Positions 5,402 to 7,124 of a stretch of DNA of 7,124 nucleotides are shown here, piece by piece. Origin of the DNA: an uncultured Clostridium sp. (lineage in GTDB: Bacteria; Bacillota; Clostridia; Oscillospirales; Acutalibacteraceae); contig CAKUYY010000070.1 of NCBI GenBank assembly GCA_934717555.1, positions 1 to 7,124 on the forward strand, in the 5' to 3' direction. A program made the translations under genes and the position numbers. Each line of letters opens with the position of its first letter. The first letter of the stretch is position 1. The notes beneath the pieces are model-generated. The model did not search any database, had not been told where the DNA came from, and saw nothing but the letters and a program-made list of their open reading frames with translations.

Positions 5402-5430
5402 ATTATACCTAAGATAGAAAGCGGATACAA
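5402..5430 (-). promoter_or_regulatory. Sigma-A promoter of the sleB-like gene
   Basis: TTGTAT (5430-5425), a 17-nt spacer and a perfect TATAAT (5407-5402) read on the minus strand. I see no convincing sigma-G site (CATA-type -10) in the approximately 80-nt leader. The -35 box lies inside the T-run of the upstream deacetylase terminator. Confidence 0.7.
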
Positions 5431-5477
5431 AAAAGAAAACCTTCGGAAAGGGCGTTATACCCTGTGATCCGAAGGTT
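5428..5477 (-). terminator. Rho-independent terminator of the deacetylase gene
   Basis: AACCTTCGGA (5477-5468) pairs with 5447-5438 in a perfect 10-bp stem, with a smaller AGGG/CCCT stem inside the loop. The minus strand continues TTTTCTTTTTT. It begins 13 nt past the stop at 5491. Confidence 0.9.
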
Positions 5478-5490
5478 CTAAAAAATATTT

Positions 5491-6516
5491 TTATTTATTT
5501 TTTGGCAGGAAGTTGACGGAAGGCAGTTCGTTGGTCAACTTGTCAAAGGTATAGCCTTGGGCGCGCAATCCGTCGATGATTTCCGGCAGAGCGTCCGCGG
5601 TGGTAGCTTTGGTACCCAGGTCATGCATCAAGACAATACCATGGTTAAACCCTTCAGAAGTGCCCAATGTATGGGTTACCAGCTTGGAGGCCGCGATATT
5701 ATTGCCGGAAGCGTCGGAAGAATCAATATTCCAGTCATAGAAGGTAAATCCCCGCCGGGTCATTTCCGCCACTACATCGTCGCGGATCGCTTTGTTGTAG
5801 CCGGTATTGGAACCACCTGGGAAACGGAAGATGGAAGGCTTTACCCCCGTGACCTCATAAATCTTTTGATACATCTGATAGAAGTCATCCAGGAAAGCAT
5901 CAACAGAAGAATAGATCTGATGATAATCGTGGGTGTAGGAATGGACCCCAATGGTGTGCCCCTCGTCTACGATCCGCTTCATCCGGTTCATATTTTCCTC
6001 GCTGGGGTTCTGCGCGGTGACAAAGAAGGTGGCTTTGACCCCTTTTTCTCTTAAAACATCCAGGATGCGGTCGGTGTTGGGGGAAGGCCCGTCATCAAAG
6101 GTGAGGAAAATGACATTCTCCTCGTCATAAGTCCCTTCCGCCGGGGGACAGTAGAGGTCTGGATAAAGTTTGGTATAGGAAGGCCCGTCTTCCGGAGGGG
6201 CTGGCGGGGTCCAGCCATCGCCGTCACCAGCAGAGGATTCCGCAGAACTGGCAGTTTCCGAGGAAACCGATTCCGGCTCTGCCGAGGAGATAGAGGAACT
6301 GTCTGTGGTCCCTGAGGATTCCGATGGAGGAAGGGGATCAGTCGATCCCATAGAAGAGACCGTGTCGGGGGGGGCGGTGGGAATAGGGGTCAATGGATGG
6401 AGTACTAGGGTAATGACAACAGCCAAGGCGGCAGCAACAGCGATCCCGCCAGCTACAAGGGCGGTACGCCGCAGGAGAAGTTTGCGGCGGTAATGGGAAT
6501 TGTGATATACTTTCAA
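5491..6516 (-). CDS. Membrane-anchored polysaccharide deacetylase (NodB/CE4 family)
   Basis: The 341-residue product has a basic N-terminus (YRRKLLLRR) and a membrane segment at 18-40 with no clear cleavage site, so it is probably anchored with the enzyme outside. A Ser/Pro/Glu-rich wall-spanning linker covers 41-112. The NodB domain spans about 133-327 with all five motifs: TFDDG (139-143; D141 likely base, D142 metal), H192-S-Y-T-H196 (metal), RFPGG (231-235), DWN (261-263) and LMH (296-298). The catalytic set is therefore complete. Members remove acetyl groups from GlcNAc or MurNAc residues of peptidoglycan or from related polysaccharides; the exact substrate here is unknown. The start is TTG at 6516-6514: an in-frame TAA lies just upstream at 6534-6532, and GAGGTG lies 8 nt away. 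It is next to and in the same direction as the sleB-like gene but separated from it by a terminator. Confidence 0.93.
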   Translation of the reverse strand: MKVYHNSHYRRKLLLRRTALVAGGIAVAAALAVVITLVLHPLTPIPTAPPDTVSSMGSTDPLPPSESSGTTDSSSISSAEPESVSSETASSAESSAGDGDGWTPPAPPEDGPSYTKLYPDLYCPPAEGTYDEENVIFLTFDDGPSPNTDRILDVLREKGVKATFFVTAQNPSEENMNRMKRIVDEGHTIGVHSYTHDYHQIYSSVDAFLDDFYQMYQKIYEVTGVKPSIFRFPGGSNTGYNKAIRDDVVAEMTRRGFTFYDWNIDSSDASGNNIAASKLVTHTLGTSEGFNHGIVLMHDLGTKATTADALPEIIDGLRAQGYTFDKLTNELPSVNFLPKNK

Positions 6517-6524
6517 TGAGATAG

Positions 6525-6530
6525 CACCTC
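6525..6530 (-). promoter_or_regulatory. Ribosome binding site supporting the deacetylase TTG start
   Basis: GAGGTG on the minus strand is 8 nt before TTG at 6516. No ATG or GTG start is available between the upstream stop and the membrane segment. Confidence 0.7.
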
Positions 6531-6608
6531 GTTACATATATAATAGGAAAAGGGCGCAGTTTCCTGGGAAATGAAGAATGGATTGGAAACCGCATTTGTA
6601 ATAGATTC

Positions 6609-6636
6609 ATTTTACCACAAAAAGCGACAAGTTCAA
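6609..6636 (-). promoter_or_regulatory. Probable sigma-A promoter of the deacetylase gene
   Basis: TTGAAC (6636-6631), a 16-nt spacer and TAAAAT (6614-6609) read on the minus strand. The leader would be about 85 nt. It contains a small inverted repeat, GGAAA/TTTCC, around 6545-6563. Confidence 0.55.
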
Positions 6637-6811
6637 CGGAATAATAAGGAAAAATAGATGACAGTTCTGTTACTGTTGTGAACGGATTGTAGTACCTTTT
6701 TCAAATACTTATCCATAACCTAAAAAGGAAAGATATTAGGCGAAAGGCGGGGGCTATCCCTATCCAATATATAAGTATATATAAGGAAACAAAAAGGGGG
6801 CGATAGTACCG
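6637..6811. other. Noncoding spacer between the deacetylase and rRNA-type promoters
   Basis: I see no gene here. Visible features are a short dyad ACAGT/ACTGT (6661-6665 and 6672-6676) upstream of the deacetylase -35 box, an A+T palindrome around 6768-6783, and G-rich runs at 6748-6752 and 6796-6800. None has a clear role. Confidence 0.4.
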
Positions 6812-6831
6812 ATAAAAGGAGGGGAAAAGAG

Positions 6832-6897
6832 TTGCAGGATATCAATGTGAAAAAGACACTATATATTGGGCTTTTGTGTCGAATCATATACAATTAA
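6832..6897 (+). CDS. Possible 21-residue ORF with a strong ribosome binding site
   Basis: A TTG at 6832 follows AAAAGGAGGGG (6814-6824) at normal spacing, 9 nt from AGGAGG. The frame encodes 21 residues, beginning Met-Gln-Asp-Ile-Asn-Val-Lys-Lys and ending in a hydrophobic segment with one Cys, before TAA at 6895. I recognise no family. It could be a real small peptide, the stub of a gene cut off when the rRNA region was placed here, or chance. I see no clear promoter. It ends 41 bp before the strong promoter at 6939. Confidence 0.25.
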   Translation: MQDINVKKTLYIGLLCRIIYN

Positions 6898-6908
6898 AAA
6901 GAGATTTG

Positions 6909-6927
6909 AAAAAAATCAGATTTTTTT
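6909..6927 (+). promoter_or_regulatory. A/T-tract palindrome, likely UP element of the strong promoter
   Basis: AAAAAAATC (6909-6917) and GATTTTTTT (6919-6927) form a perfect palindrome around one base. The phased A- and T-tracts lie just upstream of the -35 box, where UP elements that bind the alpha-subunit C-terminal domain occur in rRNA promoters. Confidence 0.5.
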
Positions 6928-6938
6928 AAGAAAAAGTG

Positions 6939-6967
6939 TTGACAAATAGAAACTCGTCTGGTATTAT
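6939..6967 (+). promoter_or_regulatory. Very strong sigma-A promoter, rRNA operon type
   Basis: A perfect TTGACA (6939-6944), an exact 17-nt spacer and TATTAT (6962-6967, 5 of 6) sit downstream of A/T tracts. Transcription would begin near 6974. This is the best promoter in the window and faces out of the right edge. Confidence 0.88.
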
Positions 6968-6974
6968 AGTAAAG

Positions 6975-7124
6975 CGCTCGAGAGAGACGGACAAAAACAA
7001 ACGAGATCGAGAGATTCGGTTGAAAAAATCTTGTTGAAATCGACGCAAAGCAGGACCTTGAAAATTAAACAACGCAAGAGAGAAACCCGTAATTACTTTG
7101 AGGGCTCATCGAGAGATGAGGACC
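6975..7124 (+). other. Probable rRNA operon leader (structural RNA beyond the right edge)
   Basis: No coding frame or ribosome binding site follows the strong promoter. The leader contains GACCTTGAAAATTAAAC at 7054-7070, which resembles the boxA-like CTTTGAAAACT sequences of Firmicute rRNA leaders and spacers. It ends with a perfect hairpin, CTCATC-GAGA-GATGAG (7105-7120), with a GNRA-type loop. The conserved 16S 5' end (AGAGTTTGAT) is not inside the window, so the rRNA call rests on leader features only. A tRNA operon leader is the alternative. Confidence 0.65.

Noticed and set aside
5314..5430. N-terminal extension of the SleB-like protein to 5430
   Set aside because: The region contains the TATAAT promoter and leader, and GGAGGT marks the internal ATG at 5313.
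6709..6717. TTATCCATA as a DnaA box
   Set aside because: It has one mismatch to consensus and is a single copy with no cluster and no origin features around it.
6975..7124. T-box or other riboswitch in the right-hand leader
   Set aside because: I see no T-box antiterminator core and no terminator or start codon after it. The promoter type and boxA-like element fit an rRNA leader better.

Overview
The window looks like chromosomal DNA of an anaerobic, low-to-mid GC Firmicute, most likely a spore-forming Clostridia of the Oscillospiraceae/Ruminococcaceae type. This is inference from several things seen together: a cohesin plus bacterial Ig-like protein, a SleB-type cortex-lytic hydrolase, strong Gram-positive ribosome binding sites, TTG starts, AT-rich spacers between roughly 50 % GC genes, and sigma-A type promoters. 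No species can be named from the sequence alone.

Layout, left to right. (1) 1-757, minus: the 5' end of a secreted cohesin-BIG2 protein that runs off the left edge. It has a promoter at 926-954 and an approximately 160-nt leader that folds into two consecutive structured elements. (2) 1240-2508, plus: a six-helix membrane protein with a Gln/Pro-rich tail and a C-terminal zinc ribbon. (3) 2511-2606: two back-to-back terminators between convergent genes. (4) 2610-3125, minus: a small lipoprotein with a textbook promoter. (5) 3367-3729 minus and 4205-4486 plus: two divergent XRE-family regulators around a 475-bp AT-rich spacer with several dyads. (6) 4618-5313 and 5491-6516, both minus: a SleB-like cell-wall hydrolase and a membrane-anchored polysaccharide deacetylase, each with its own promoter and terminator. 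(7) 6517-7124: no conventional gene. It holds the deacetylase promoter, a possible 21-codon ORF, and a very strong plus-strand promoter (TTGACA-17-TATTAT) with an A/T-tract upstream element. The leader that follows looks like that of a ribosomal RNA operon whose structural genes would begin to the right of the window.

Working together: most genes here are single-gene units with their own promoter and terminator. The protein theme is the cell envelope: a secreted cohesin protein, a membrane zinc-ribbon protein, a lipoprotein, a peptidoglycan hydrolase and a carbohydrate deacetylase. SleB and the deacetylase act on the same general substrate class, so a shared role in wall or cortex remodelling is plausible but not shown. 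I see no tRNA, CRISPR array, insertion sequence or prophage. The most interesting unexplained items are the structured leader before the cohesin gene, the dyad-rich control region between the two XRE regulators, and a possible long-range pairing that covers the sleB-like ribosome binding site.
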